64,000 nucleotides of DNA from an uncultured Lachnospiraceae bacterium. Its GTDB lineage: Bacteria; Bacillota; Clostridia; Lachnospirales; Lachnospiraceae. Where the stretch lies: contig CAJUNP010000002.1 in NCBI GenBank assembly GCA_910587935.1, positions 82,823 through 146,822 of the forward strand, read 5' to 3'. The notes beneath the pieces were generated by a model. It did not search any database. It saw only the letters and a list, made by a program, of their open reading frames with translations, and was not told where the DNA came from. A program made the position numbers and the translations under genes. Positions 18,654 through 27,706 of this stretch are shown here, piece after piece. Within the stretch, counting starts at the first letter, position 1; each line of letters opens with the position of its first letter.

Positions 18654-19523
18654 CTAGGAAATTGCCTCTGCTCCCGCAATAATTTCTGTTAATTCCTGTG
18701 TAATAGAGCCTTGTCTTGCTCTGTTGAATTTCAGCGTTAAATCAGCAATCATTTCTTCCGCATTGCTTGTTGCAGAATCCATTGCCTGCATTCTGGCACC
18801 GTTTTCACTTGCCACAGATTCAATGAGACCTCCGTAAATAAGGCTGGTCACATATTTGGGTATAATCATATCAAGCGCTTCGTCATCCTCCGGCTCAAAA
18901 CCCATCTGTGCCCTGCCCGCACTCTTTTCTTCCTGTGCGGCTCCGCCATCTTCACTGATCTCAACCGGTAAAAGCTTAATCAGCGTAGGCTCATGGCTTA
19001 CGGTGTTTTTGAAGCGGGTATACGCAAGATAGATTTCTCCGATCTCACCTTTGGCATAGGAATCCAGCAGTCTCCCCGCCAGCTGCATGGCGTCTGCATA
19101 AGCCGGTTCCTCCACAATTTCAGGATCTTCTTCCACAATGGCATATCCGTTTCGGGCCAAGGTATCTTTTCCCTTTTTACCGACAGCATAAATTAAAAGG
19201 TCTTCTTTTTTCAGTTCTCCCTTTGTAATCAGCTTGGTAATATTGGAATTGTAGCCTCCGGCCAGACCTCTGTTGGAGGTTATCACTACTACGGCTTTTT
19301 TGTCGGACTCGCCCGGACGAAGATACCTGTGATCCAGATTTCCGGCCTTTTCAAGCATGTTTTTTACCGTTGCATACATGCAGTCAAAATAAGCCTTTGA
19401 ACGCTCCGCGTTCTGTTTTGCCCTCTGCAGTTTTACCGTAGAAACAAGCTTCATCGCCTTAGTGATCTGCTGAGTACTCTGAATACTGCCTTTACGCCTT
19501 TTTATATCGCGCATTGACGCCAT
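18654..19523 (-). CDS. atpG: F1 ATP synthase gamma subunit
   Basis: 289 residues. The N-terminal helix (MRDIKRRKGSIQSTQQITKAMKLVSTVKLQRAK) and C-terminal helix (RMQAMDSATSNAEEMIADL, then LKFNRARQGSITQELTEII) are the highly conserved coiled-coil shaft of gamma. It turns inside the alpha3beta3 head and couples ion flow to catalysis. Residues about 190-215 (GGAAQEEKSAGRAQ) form a short variable loop. It sits between atpA and atpD in the usual order. Confidence 0.97.
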   Translation of the reverse strand: MASMRDIKRRKGSIQSTQQITKAMKLVSTVKLQRAKQNAERSKAYFDCMYATVKNMLEKAGNLDHRYLRPGESDKKAVVVITSNRGLAGGYNSNITKLITKGELKKEDLLIYAVGKKGKDTLARNGYAIVEEDPEIVEEPAYADAMQLAGRLLDSYAKGEIGEIYLAYTRFKNTVSHEPTLIKLLPVEISEDGGAAQEEKSAGRAQMGFEPEDDEALDMIIPKYVTSLIYGGLIESVASENGARMQAMDSATSNAEEMIADLTLKFNRARQGSITQELTEIIAGAEAIS

Positions 19524-19549
19524 AATATCACCTGTTCCTTTTCTACGGT

Positions 19550-21058
19550 TTATGCTTTAAATTCTTTTTTAAACTCAACTAACGCTTTTTTCAGGGTTTC
19601 TTCCGTTGCATCGGAAATCACTTTTTCCTTTGCAATTGCATTCGGAACCTCAGCATAACTGGTATCCAAAAACTCAAAGAACTCTTTTTCAAAGCGGGTA
19701 ATTGCATCAACCGGAATATCGAGCAGATATTTATTGGTAACGGCATAGATAATAATTACCTGATACTGAACAGGCATGGGCTGATACTGGGGCTGTTTCA
19801 GCACTTCTTTAATACGCTCGCCCTGTGCCAGCTTCTCTTTGGTGTCCGCATCCAATTCGGAACCAAACTGGGAAAATGCCGCCAGTTCACGGTACTGTGC
19901 CAGCTCCACACGAATTGGCGCCGCAATCTTCTTCATTGCCTTAATCTGTGCCGCACCGCCTACACGGGATACGGAAAGACCTGCGTTAACGGCCGGACGG
20001 AAACCTGCGTTAAACATTTCCGTTTCCAGATAAATCTGTCCGTCTGTAATGGAAATAACATTCGTAGGAATATATGCCGAAACGTCTCCTGCCTGGGTTT
20101 CGATAATCGGAAGCGCCGTTAAGGAACCGCCGCCGTATTCTTCACTCATTCTCGCCGCACGCTCTAACAGTCTGGAATGTAAATAAAAGACGTCACCGGG
20201 ATAAGCCTCACGGCCTGGGGGTCTTCTGAGGAGCAGGGAGAGTGTACGGTAAGCAGTCGCATGCTTACTCAGATCATCATAAACAACCAGAACGTCCTGA
20301 CCGTTCTCCATCCACTCTTCTCCGATCGCACATCCGGAATAGGGTGCAATATACTGCAGCGGAGCCATCTCACTTGCCGTAGAAGCAACTACCGTTGTAT
20401 AAGCCATCGCGCCGTATTCTTCCAGTGTCTTCACAATGGATGCAACCGTGGACGCTTTCTGTCCGATTGCCACATAGATACATTTTACATTCTGTCCCTT
20501 TTGATTAATGATGGTATCAATTGCTATTGCAGTTTTACCGGTCTGACGGTCGCCGATAATCAGCTCACGCTGGCCTCTTCCGATAGGAACCATGGAATCG
20601 ATTGCCTTAATACCGGTCTGCAGAGGTGTATCAACGGATTTTCTTGTGATAACACCGGAAGCAACTCTTTCTATTTTACGGAATTTATCGGTCTGGATAG
20701 GACCTTTACCGTCAATCGGCTGACCAAGAGCATTCACTACGCGTCCCAGCATTACGTCGCCTACGGGAACCTCTACCACACGCCCGGTAGTCTTTACGAT
20801 ATCACCTTCGTTGATATTTTTGGCGCTTCCCAGCAAAACGGCGCCCACATTATCCTCTTCCAGGTTTAGTACCATACCGTAAACATCACCGGGAAACTCA
20901 AGAAGCTCTCCCTGCATCGCATTCTCCAGGCCGTGTACACGCGCGATACCGTCCGCCACCTGGATAACCGTACCTACATCCGATACTTCCAGGGTGTCCG
21001 CATATCTCTTAATCTGTTCCTTGATCACCGAGCTTATTTCTTCTGGTCTTAAATTCAT
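19550..21058 (-). CDS. atpA: F1 ATP synthase alpha subunit
   Basis: 502 residues. P-loop GDRQTGKT at residues 169-176, followed by the conserved VKCIYVAIGQKASTVA and the SDLSKHA-type loop (VVYDDLSKHATAYR). Alpha forms the non-catalytic nucleotide sites of the head. Length and order are canonical. It lies between atpH and atpG with short spacers, within the same transcript. Confidence 0.98.
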   Translation of the reverse strand: MNLRPEEISSVIKEQIKRYADTLEVSDVGTVIQVADGIARVHGLENAMQGELLEFPGDVYGMVLNLEEDNVGAVLLGSAKNINEGDIVKTTGRVVEVPVGDVMLGRVVNALGQPIDGKGPIQTDKFRKIERVASGVITRKSVDTPLQTGIKAIDSMVPIGRGQRELIIGDRQTGKTAIAIDTIINQKGQNVKCIYVAIGQKASTVASIVKTLEEYGAMAYTTVVASTASEMAPLQYIAPYSGCAIGEEWMENGQDVLVVYDDLSKHATAYRTLSLLLRRPPGREAYPGDVFYLHSRLLERAARMSEEYGGGSLTALPIIETQAGDVSAYIPTNVISITDGQIYLETEMFNAGFRPAVNAGLSVSRVGGAAQIKAMKKIAAPIRVELAQYRELAAFSQFGSELDADTKEKLAQGERIKEVLKQPQYQPMPVQYQVIIIYAVTNKYLLDIPVDAITRFEKEFFEFLDTSYAEVPNAIAKEKVISDATEETLKKALVEFKKEFKA

Positions 21059-21129
21059 GGAACTGTACGCACCTTTCTTAATTAGTCCGGTTTTACCGGC
21101 TGATCCTGAAGCTGTCGGAAATCCTTGTG

Positions 21130-21690
21130 TTAATTTCCGGCAGATCCAAGCTGAATTCTGTAAAGCTGTTTCTGAATTTCGGAAAGCTTGGTTTTGATGC
21201 TGCTGTCCACCACGCGGTCTTTTATTCGAATTACCATACCGCCGATCAGACTTGCGTCTACCGAATAAAACATTTCCATTTTGCGGTAAGGCGTAGTGGC
21301 AAGAAGCCTATCCTCCACCTGGACTCTCTGAATTTCATTTAAAGTAACCGCTGTCGTCACATAAGCGGTTCCGATGCCTTTCTCTTCTTTTATCCTTCTG
21401 ATAAAATATTCTAATATGGCATCCAGCTCTTTATAACGTTCTTTGGATATGATTAAAGCAAGAAATCCTGTAATTTCATCACTGATGCGGCCTTTAAAAA
21501 CATTTTCAACCACTTCCGTCTTTTCCTCTTTGGAAATCTTCGGATGATTCAACAATTTACTTAAATCAGGATTCTTTTTTAAAGCTTCCAGCACTGCCTG
21601 AACTTCCTCCAGAAACACATCCGTCTTTTTTTCTTCGACAGCAAGCTCAAACAACGCCTCTCCATATGTTTTTGAAATTAGCTTAGCCAT
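21130..21690 (-). CDS. atpH: F1 ATP synthase delta subunit
   Basis: 186 residues. The N-terminal helical bundle (YGEALFELAVEEKKTDVF, NHPKISKEEKTEVVENVFKGRISDEITGFLALII) and the C-terminal strand pattern ending in GGMVIRIKDRVVDSSIKTKL are characteristic of delta (OSCP-like), which ties the peripheral stalk to the head. Its start overlaps the end of atpF by 13 bases, indicating coupled translation. Confidence 0.95.
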   Translation of the reverse strand: MAKLISKTYGEALFELAVEEKKTDVFLEEVQAVLEALKKNPDLSKLLNHPKISKEEKTEVVENVFKGRISDEITGFLALIISKERYKELDAILEYFIRRIKEEKGIGTAYVTTAVTLNEIQRVQVEDRLLATTPYRKMEMFYSVDASLIGGMVIRIKDRVVDSSIKTKLSEIQKQLYRIQLGSAGN

Positions 21691-22241
21691 GTGCTGTCAC
21701 CTATTTCCTTTAATGTTTCATCAATCAGACTGTTCTGGATATTTGTGTCAATGGAAGCTGCCACCACTTTTCCTGCCATTACCGATGCGATGGAAATCAT
21801 CTCTTTTTTCACATCGTCCGCCATCTTCTGCTTTTCAAGTTCCGCTTCCGCTTTTGCCCGTCCGACGATCCTCGCCGCTTCCTCTTTCGCCGCGGCTACA
21901 ATCTGATTTTCATTATTCAGGGCTTTCTTTCTCGCTTCGCTTAAAATTTCCTGAGCTTCTTTATCAATCTCCTTTAACCGGAGTTCATACTCTTCTCTTA
22001 ACGCCTTTGCCCGTTCCATATCGCTTGCGGCGTTCTCCAGCTCGCCTTTAATTTTTTCCTGTCTGTCGGAAAGCATCTTTCTCGCCGGATTAAACAGGAA
22101 ATAGGACATTGCCAGAAACAACACAAACACAGCGATCATGGTCAGCACCGCGTCTGCTAAAAGCTGGAAATCCAGATTAAAAAGCCTTGGTTCCATACCA
22201 GCTGTCAGAACCATCAGATTTACACTAAGTAACGTCTTCAA
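21678..22241 (-). CDS. atpF: FO ATP synthase b subunit
   Basis: 187 residues. One transmembrane helix near residues 30-50 (MIAVFVLFLAMSYFLFNPARKML) is followed by a long, charged coiled coil that forms the peripheral stalk. The preferred start is TTG at 22241 with GGAGG seven bases ahead. An internal ATG at about residue 16 is possible but has no better site. Only one b gene is present, as expected for a homodimeric stalk. Confidence 0.92.
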   Translation of the reverse strand: MKTLLSVNLMVLTAGMEPRLFNLDFQLLADAVLTMIAVFVLFLAMSYFLFNPARKMLSDRQEKIKGELENAASDMERAKALREEYELRLKEIDKEAQEILSEARKKALNNENQIVAAAKEEAARIVGRAKAEAELEKQKMADDVKKEMISIASVMAGKVVAASIDTNIQNSLIDETLKEIGDSTWLS

Positions 22242-22276
22242 CCTTCTGCCTCCTTTCTATATTTTTGCGAAGGCAA

Positions 22277-22531
22277 TTATTTTGCCAAAGGTTTTACAAA
22301 TAACAACAGGAATGCGATCAGCAGACCATACAGACCTGTGGTCTCCGCAACTGCCTGTCCTAAAAGCATGGTTGAAGTAATTTCAGATTTGGCGCCGGGA
22401 TTACGTCCTACTGCCGCCGCTGCATGACCAGCCGCAATACCCTGGCCTACACCGGGTCCGATACCTGCAATAACTGCCAGACCTGCGCCGATCGCCGAAC
22501 ATCCTAATACAAAATTTGTGTTAAATTCCAT
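22277..22531 (-). CDS. atpE: FO ATP synthase c subunit, sodium-type signature
   Basis: 84 residues forming two hydrophobic helices joined by the polar GRNPGAK loop. Ion-site residues are Gln30 in helix 1 (GPGVGQGIAAG) and Val61, Glu63, Thr64, Thr65 and Tyr68 in helix 2 (GQAVAETTGLY). This is the pattern of sodium-binding c rings such as those of Ilyobacter, apart from Thr in place of Ser at position 64. Proton-type rings usually lack the Gln and the hydroxyl pair. The c ring turns as ions pass through subunit a. Sodium coupling is inferred from these residues only. Confidence 0.95.
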   Translation of the reverse strand: MEFNTNFVLGCSAIGAGLAVIAGIGPGVGQGIAAGHAAAAVGRNPGAKSEITSTMLLGQAVAETTGLYGLLIAFLLLFVKPLAK

Positions 22532-22612
22532 TCTATTTTCCTCCTGAAATTTTATTAATTGAAAATCTTATTACCGTTTACGCTATTTAATTGTCCGCAA
22601 TACTGAAATTCA

Positions 22613-23344
22613 TTAATCTTCGCCGATTGCGTTGCTGATATAGGTCATGGTCAGCATACAGAATACATACGTCTGAATCGCGCCGGAGAACAAATCGAAA
22701 TATACATGCAGCGCTGCAGGCCATATAACTGCAAACATGTTAAGCAGTCCGTACACTAACGCCATCATAACGGTTCCTGACAATATGTTTGCGAACAAAC
22801 GTAATGACAGAGAAATCGGCACCGCTATCTCACTGATCAGGTTAATGGGAAACCAGATCGGCAGCCATGGCGGCAGCGGCGAACACATATCCTTCCAGAT
22901 ATCTTTCGGTTTCTGATATTTAAACTGATTATAATGAATCAGGATAAAGGTCAGAATACCAAGAGGAAGCGTTACGCCATAATCTGCCGTGGGGGGACGC
23001 AGTCCAAGCAAACCGGAAATATTGCTGATCAGAATAAAAATGAAAACGGTTCCGATATAATTCAGGAACTTCGTCGCATTCTTACCCATTGTTCCCCGCA
23101 CCATGCCGTCTAATTTCTCCACTACCAGCTCCGCAACATTCTGAAAGCCCGACGGAACCTCCGCCTTTTTCTTCATGGCACGGCCCGCCGCAACGGAAAA
23201 ACCGATCAGAACCAGCATTACAATCAGCAAGCATATGTGCGTTGTTGTTATCCACACCGGATGACCAAAGAAATTGTACTGGAAGACGCCATGTATCATA
23301 AAGTCAACCTCGGAATCCGCAGATAACAAAATTCCATATCCCAT
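22613..23344 (-). CDS. atpB: FO ATP synthase a subunit
   Basis: 243 residues with five or six membrane helices. The conserved stretch with the essential Arg (PISLSLRLFANILSGTVMM) and the C-terminal FSGAIQTYVFCMLTMTYI helix identify subunit a, the half-channel that passes ions to the c ring. The start is fixed by AAGGAGGTG immediately upstream. Together with the sodium-type c subunit it is likely to use Na+. Confidence 0.95.
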   Translation of the reverse strand: MGYGILLSADSEVDFMIHGVFQYNFFGHPVWITTTHICLLIVMLVLIGFSVAAGRAMKKKAEVPSGFQNVAELVVEKLDGMVRGTMGKNATKFLNYIGTVFIFILISNISGLLGLRPPTADYGVTLPLGILTFILIHYNQFKYQKPKDIWKDMCSPLPPWLPIWFPINLISEIAVPISLSLRLFANILSGTVMMALVYGLLNMFAVIWPAALHVYFDLFSGAIQTYVFCMLTMTYISNAIGED

Positions 23345-23387
23345 ATATTCACCTCCTTCATCTAAAGCTTAGTGAATCTTTAAAAGT

Positions 23388-23858
23388 TTAAGAAGCGTCT
23401 GTTTTGTTCACAACTTCTTCGTCCGGAATACCGGGCGGAAAGACATCCTCCCATCCGAACAGCTTCTTAAAACATTTATGAGTCAACGGCTGTAAGTATG
23501 CCGCGGCCTTCAAACTGAGAATTGTAAAAAATGCGGCAACGGGACTGCCAAAATCCAGGATCGCCAGAATAATATATGCAGCCGCCACAACAAAATAACG
23601 GATGCTGTTTGCCCTGGCAAAATATTTGGGCGCTCCTGCTTCTCCCAAATCCAATCCCCTGTCGAGACTTCGCCACATATGCCAGGCCATAAACACCGCA
23701 AGCAATATTCCGTACCATGCCCCGATTGTATAATATATTTTGTTTTTAACAAAAAATATCCCGACCGTCTCACAAATTACTCCGTATAGCAGAATTCCCG
23801 CAAAAAGTTCTGATAAAGTACGATCAATTTTTACTGTTTTTTTTATTTTTCCTGTCAT
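23388..23858 (-). CDS. Membrane protein of the atp operon (AtpI-like)
   Basis: About 156 residues with four predicted membrane helices (FAGILLYGVICETVGIFF, TIGAWYGILLAVFMAWHMW, IRYFVVAAAYIILAIL, and a last pair near SPVAAFFTILSLKAAAYLQP). Position directly ahead of atpB and this topology match the AtpI/ATP synthase subunit I group, which aids c-ring assembly or Mg2+ entry. The frame extends far upstream, but a start at ATG 23858 with GAAGG just before it fits the domain. That start lies inside the 3' end of the preceding gene (35-base overlap). Family assignment is by context. Confidence 0.65.
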   Translation of the reverse strand: MTGKIKKTVKIDRTLSELFAGILLYGVICETVGIFFVKNKIYYTIGAWYGILLAVFMAWHMWRSLDRGLDLGEAGAPKYFARANSIRYFVVAAAYIILAILDFGSPVAAFFTILSLKAAAYLQPLTHKCFKKLFGWEDVFPPGIPDEEVVNKTDAS

Positions 23859-24084
23859 GCCTTCTATCACTGCTTTTACTGTAAATCTGTTTAGCAAACA
23901 CAAAAACGTTCCGGAAACCGGCCAGCGCCCCTGCAAAGAAAAGGATAACCACCCAATAGGAAGTACCTGTTTTCCGGTCAATATACATACCCAAAAAGGC
24001 ACATAGAAAAATGGGCACCAGCATATTAATACTAAATTGTGTAATCAGCGCAAGCGCCCGAAAAACACTTTTATCGTATTTCAT
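23824..24084 (-). CDS. AtpZ/AtpI-family small membrane protein
   Basis: 86 residues with two membrane helices (ALALITQFSINMLVPIFLCAFLGMYID and WVVILFFAGALAGFRNVFVFAKQIY) and a basic tail. The spacing with the conserved Gly and Arg of the second helix matches the AtpZ/AtpI family encoded at the head of bacterial atp operons. It is the first gene of the transcript, 35 bases downstream of a good promoter, with GGGAGG ahead of the start. Confidence 0.8.
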   Translation of the reverse strand: MKYDKSVFRALALITQFSINMLVPIFLCAFLGMYIDRKTGTSYWVVILFFAGALAGFRNVFVFAKQIYSKSSDRRHDRKNKKNSKN

Positions 24085-24118
24085 GCCATGCCTCCCTTTC
24101 TTTTTACACCTACGGTAA

Positions 24119-24147
24119 ATTATACTTAAAAAAATTCGTATTGTCTA
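24119..24147 (-). promoter_or_regulatory. Promoter of the atp operon
   Basis: Minus-strand TAGACA (24142-24147) and TATAAT (24119-24124) with 17 bases between. It points at the AtpZ-like gene and lies back to back with the promoter of the DUF402 gene. Confidence 0.7.
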
Positions 24148-24178
24148 GCAGAATTCCTCTGTTTTGCCAAAAATTACA

Positions 24179-24207
24179 TTGACTTTTTACAACCGGGATA
24201 GTAGTAT
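24179..24207 (+). promoter_or_regulatory. Promoter of the DUF402 gene
   Basis: TTGACT (24179-24184), 17-base spacer, TAGTAT (24202-24207); about 85 bases from the start codon. Divergent from the atp promoter 32 bases away. Confidence 0.55.
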
Positions 24208-24293
24208 TTTGTCATATTCTTTATTCTGCTTTGTTTTGTTAAGAAAACGTTAAATTAATCCGGGATCTTTCCGGTTCAGTAAAGGAGGTTTTC

Positions 24294-24779
24294 ATGACTA
24301 TACCCAGGCTCTATCGCAGACGGCTGATTCCCGATCAATTAATTCCCCTGAAAGACGATGAAATTCTATACTGTGATCCCGAAATCATCGTAACCAGATG
24401 GAATACGCTGAATCCGAAGACCGAGTTTACCCACGGAACTTCCTGTTATTTTTTTGACAGGGGGATTAAAGTGAGTAAATTTTATATGGAAAACGATGCT
24501 TTACTGTACTGGTACTGCGATATCGTGGATTATGTATATGACGAAAACCTGCAGCGGCTGACGGTCGTGGATCTGCTGGCAGACGTAATCGTAAAACCGG
24601 ACGGGACATACAAAGTCGTAGACCTGGACGAGATGGGGGATGCCCTCAGCCAGGGACTGTTGTCGGCGGAATTGCTGAACAAGGGACTTCACCGGCTGGA
24701 CTGGCTTTTGAAGCAAATTTATACCGGTCGGTTCGGTTCGTTACAGGCAGTACTTGAAAAATATGAAAAACGCAGGTAA
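24294..24779 (+). CDS. DUF402 domain protein
   Basis: 161 residues matching the DUF402 (FomD/nucleoside diphosphatase-like) fold: WYCDIVDYVYD, DLLADVIVKPDGTYKVVDLDEM and a C-terminal helical region. The conserved Asp-rich positions (YCDI, DLLADV, DLDE) bind divalent metal in characterised members, which hydrolyse nucleoside tri- or diphosphates or nucleotide conjugates. The substrate here is unknown. AAAGGAGG precedes the start. It is the only plus-strand gene in the 6-33 kb stretch. Confidence 0.8.
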   Translation: MTIPRLYRRRLIPDQLIPLKDDEILYCDPEIIVTRWNTLNPKTEFTHGTSCYFFDRGIKVSKFYMENDALLYWYCDIVDYVYDENLQRLTVVDLLADVIVKPDGTYKVVDLDEMGDALSQGLLSAELLNKGLHRLDWLLKQIYTGRFGSLQAVLEKYEKRR

Positions 24780-24834
24780 AAGCCATTATTTTACTTTACA
24801 CATGTATAATATGCTCTTCCTGCGTCCTTGATTT

Positions 24835-25992
24835 CTAATAAAAGACATGTCCTCCTATATTAATTCCGTTTAATCCTTCCACCGGCGTTCTGAAATAAAC
24901 GCATCCTCCTACATTTGTCAATCCTGCCATAGCCTCATCCGCCGCCTTGTAGCAGGATTCCGTAGCGCGGTTTTCGCCCAGCGCCAGCGCAAGTCTTCCA
25001 CTTGCCACCGGGGAAAACTGCCTGTTTGCGTAAATAACGCCTACGACCGTATCCGGAAACACGGAACTTAAGACCCTGTTAATCACCACCGCTCCAACCG
25101 CCAGCTGTCCTTCATAAGGTTCTCCGCCTGCTTCACAATAAATAAGATTGGCCAGCAGATAACGGTCACCTTCCGCAAAGGTCACTTCGGAAATATCGCG
25201 TTTGGTGGAATTGGCAGACAGCTGGGATAAACGGATTTCTTCCGCCAGCTTTTTTTTCAGCGCTTCAATATCAGCCTCCTTGGCCTTCATATCCGCTTCA
25301 TACTGCAGGGCGGCCTCCTCGGCCTCTGAAATCTGTCCGGAATAATTGGAAATATTATTTCTTGTCCGGCTGACCAGACCGGATACACGGCTTTTCTCCG
25401 CTTCTACCTGGACTTTTAATTCGTCCAGCTCTTCTTTTTCATTAATCTGCTGTTCCCGCAGCAATTGTATGGAATCACGGACCTCTTTATATTCTTCCAG
25501 CTTGTCTCTGTCATACTGCGCCAATTCTTCTATGTATTCCGCCGCATTCAGCATATTTGCAAAGCTTCCCGCATTCAGCAGGATTTCGAGATATGTTGTC
25601 TCTCCCTGTTCATACATAAACTGAATACGCACCTTCATAGCCTCATACTGCCCGTCCGCCTGCATAATTGCATCGGACAGAAGCTGCGTTGTCACTTCAA
25701 TTTCGGCTTCTTTTGCCTCAATGCGGGATTCCAGCTCTTCCAGGTTATTGCTTATGTCCGTCAGGTTTCCGTTAAGGACATTTAATTCCCCCTGCAGCGT
25801 ATTACGTTCTTCTTTCAGACCATCCAGATTCTCCTGATTCTCTTCCATCTGATCCTGTAAAGCTTCCTTTTCCTTTTGAGCCTGATCCAATTTCTCTTTT
25901 GTGGTCGTTGCCAGAACAACGGGAGGAACTGCGCACACCAAAAGGAGCAGTATCATCATAAACGCTGTCCGGACTTTTGGTATTCGTTTCAT
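24835..25992 (-). CDS. Secreted SleB-type cell-wall hydrolase with coiled-coil domain
   Basis: 385 residues. A signal peptide (residues 1-28) is followed by a coiled coil (about 30-250) like that of FtsEX-linked PcsB-type hydrolases. The C-terminal 110 residues form a Hydrolase_2 domain (SleB/CwlJ lytic transglycosylase-type) with LANLIYCEAGGEPYEGQLAVGAVVINRV and a terminal GGHVFY. The conserved Glu of YCEAGGE is the likely catalytic residue. Such proteins cut peptidoglycan or spore cortex. The coiled coil suggests activation by a membrane partner rather than a purely spore role. Strong family match. Confidence 0.85.
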   Translation of the reverse strand: MKRIPKVRTAFMMILLLLVCAVPPVVLATTTKEKLDQAQKEKEALQDQMEENQENLDGLKEERNTLQGELNVLNGNLTDISNNLEELESRIEAKEAEIEVTTQLLSDAIMQADGQYEAMKVRIQFMYEQGETTYLEILLNAGSFANMLNAAEYIEELAQYDRDKLEEYKEVRDSIQLLREQQINEKEELDELKVQVEAEKSRVSGLVSRTRNNISNYSGQISEAEEAALQYEADMKAKEADIEALKKKLAEEIRLSQLSANSTKRDISEVTFAEGDRYLLANLIYCEAGGEPYEGQLAVGAVVINRVLSSVFPDTVVGVIYANRQFSPVASGRLALALGENRATESCYKAADEAMAGLTNVGGCVYFRTPVEGLNGINIGGHVFY

Positions 25993-26034
25993 CCTTCCAC
26001 CGCCTTTCCTGTATATCTCCGGCGCTGTCCGCCG

Positions 26035-26514
26035 TTACATATCCAAAATGATTTTATGGCCTGTTCTCTGGTATTGATAATACCGTACGCCCGCGGCGTC
26101 CAGCATCCGCTTGGAAGCCCTTGTTCCCGGAGAATCCGCATACTTATCGCTGTCATAGACAATCGTCTTGATACCGGACTGAATAATTGCCTTGGCACAT
26201 TCATTACACGGGAAAAGAGAGACATAAATTTTAGCGCCTTCCAGCGATCCGCCGCGGTAATTTAATATGGCGTTCAATTCACTGTGCGTTACAAAAGGGT
26301 ACTTGGTTTCTAATTCCTCCCCTTCCCGCTCCCATGGAAAATCATCATCCGAACAGCCTGTAGGAAACCCGTTATAACCCATGGAAAGAATCTTGTTATC
26401 TTTGCTTACGATACACGCTCCAACCTGCGTACTGGGGTCTTTTGAACGCATTCCTGCCAGATAGGAAACCCCCATAAAATACTCATCCCAGGAAATATAA
26501 TCGGTACGCTTCAT
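26035..26514 (-). CDS. comEB: Deoxycytidylate deaminase family protein (ComEB)
   Basis: 159 residues. The zinc-dependent deaminase motifs are at His77-x-Glu79 (THSELNAI) and Cys103-x2-Cys106 (FPCNECAK). It converts dCMP to dUMP for thymidylate synthesis. Length and the N-terminal DEYFMGVSYLAGMRSKDPSTQVGA match dCMP deaminases. It follows upp by about 30 bases, so the two nucleotide genes are probably cotranscribed, together with the preceding rpiB. Confidence 0.9.
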   Translation of the reverse strand: MKRTDYISWDEYFMGVSYLAGMRSKDPSTQVGACIVSKDNKILSMGYNGFPTGCSDDDFPWEREGEELETKYPFVTHSELNAILNYRGGSLEGAKIYVSLFPCNECAKAIIQSGIKTIVYDSDKYADSPGTRASKRMLDAAGVRYYQYQRTGHKIILDM

Positions 26515-26544
26515 TGTAATCCCCTCATTTCTTCTCCGCCTGCT

Positions 26545-27174
26545 TTATTTCGTGCCGAAAATCCGATCGCCCGCATCACCCAGGCCAGGAACAATATAGC
26601 CGTGATCATTCAATTTTTCATCCAGCGCTCCCACATACATATCCACATCCGGATGGGCGGCCTTCATAGCTTCAATTCCTTCCGGCGCTGCTATAATGCA
26701 CATAAAATGGATATTTTTGCAGCCTTTATCTTTTAACATCTGAATTGCGGCAACGGAAGAACCGCCGGTGGCAAGCATCGGATCTACCACAAACACTTCT
26801 CTGTCTGCACAGTCTGCCGGTAATTTACAGTAGTACTCTACCGGTTTCAGGGTATCCGGATCGCGGTACAGTCCGATGTGGCCGACCTTTGCGGCCGGAA
26901 TCAACGACAAAACGCCGTCTACCATCCCCAGCCCCGCACGCAGTATGGGAACAATTGCCATCTTCTTTCCTTTTAACTGTTTTACGATAGTTTCACAGAT
27001 GGGTGTCTCAATCGTCACATCCGCCAGCTTCAGATCTCTGGTAGCTTCATAACAAATCAGCATCGCAATTTCGCTGATTGTCTGACGAAAATCCTTAGTG
27101 CCTGTATCGGTTCTTCTGATATACCCGATTTTGTGCTGGATCAGAGGATGATCCATAATGATTACTTTTGCCAT
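26545..27174 (-). CDS. upp: Uracil phosphoribosyltransferase
   Basis: About 209 residues from the preferred ATG at 27174, which has AGGAGG seven bases ahead; an upstream in-frame extension carries the ribosome site itself. The PRPP-binding loop FVVDPMLATGGSSVAA and the uracil-binding C-terminus (YIVPGLGDAGDRIFGTK) are intact. It salvages uracil to UMP using phosphoribosyl pyrophosphate. Its neighbours are rpiB upstream and comEB downstream. Confidence 0.95.
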   Translation of the reverse strand: MAKVIIMDHPLIQHKIGYIRRTDTGTKDFRQTISEIAMLICYEATRDLKLADVTIETPICETIVKQLKGKKMAIVPILRAGLGMVDGVLSLIPAAKVGHIGLYRDPDTLKPVEYYCKLPADCADREVFVVDPMLATGGSSVAAIQMLKDKGCKNIHFMCIIAAPEGIEAMKAAHPDVDMYVGALDEKLNDHGYIVPGLGDAGDRIFGTK

Positions 27175-27252
27175 GTTGTAACCTCCTGTACCCATAAATT
27201 GTTGCCGTTTTTTCTATTTTATTACATTTTTCGAATAATTTCCACGCTTTTC

Positions 27253-27681
27253 TCAATCTTCAATCATAGAAACACGCCTCCGGTGTTTTTCTTCACCGGG
27301 AAACTCCGTATCCAGGAACATGTCCACTATACTCAACGCCAGATTCGGTCCGACTATACCGGCTCCCATTGCCAGAACATTTGCATTGTTATGTTCTCTG
27401 GTCATACGCGCTGAGTAGGTATCCGCACAAAGCCCGCATCGAACGCCTTTTATTTTATTGGCAACAATGGAAATGCCGATGCCGGTGGTGCATATAACGA
27501 TTCCTCTCTCACATTCTCCTGCCGCAACTGCCTGCGCCACGGCTCTCCCGTAAACAGGATAATCGCAGGAGCTTTTATCAAAGCATCCTTTATCCTGGTA
27601 TTCAATATTTCTCTCATCCAAATGCTTTTTTACAAGCTCCTTCAAATCATAACCGCCATGGTCACTCCCGATTGCTATCAT
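27253..27681 (-). CDS. rpiB: Ribose 5-phosphate isomerase B
   Basis: 142 residues. GSDHGGYDLKE at the N-terminus and the active-site loop CTTGIGISIVANKIKGVRCGLC with its catalytic Cys, plus the conserved TREHNNANVLAMGA, mark RpiB. It interconverts ribose 5-phosphate and ribulose 5-phosphate (some homologues act on allose 6-phosphate). The placement between a Sua5-type gene and upp is common in Clostridia. Confidence 0.93.
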   Translation of the reverse strand: MIAIGSDHGGYDLKELVKKHLDERNIEYQDKGCFDKSSCDYPVYGRAVAQAVAAGECERGIVICTTGIGISIVANKIKGVRCGLCADTYSARMTREHNNANVLAMGAGIVGPNLALSIVDMFLDTEFPGEEKHRRRVSMIED

Positions 27682-27706
27682 TTTTTTCCTCCCGCTATAC
27701 GCTTTA

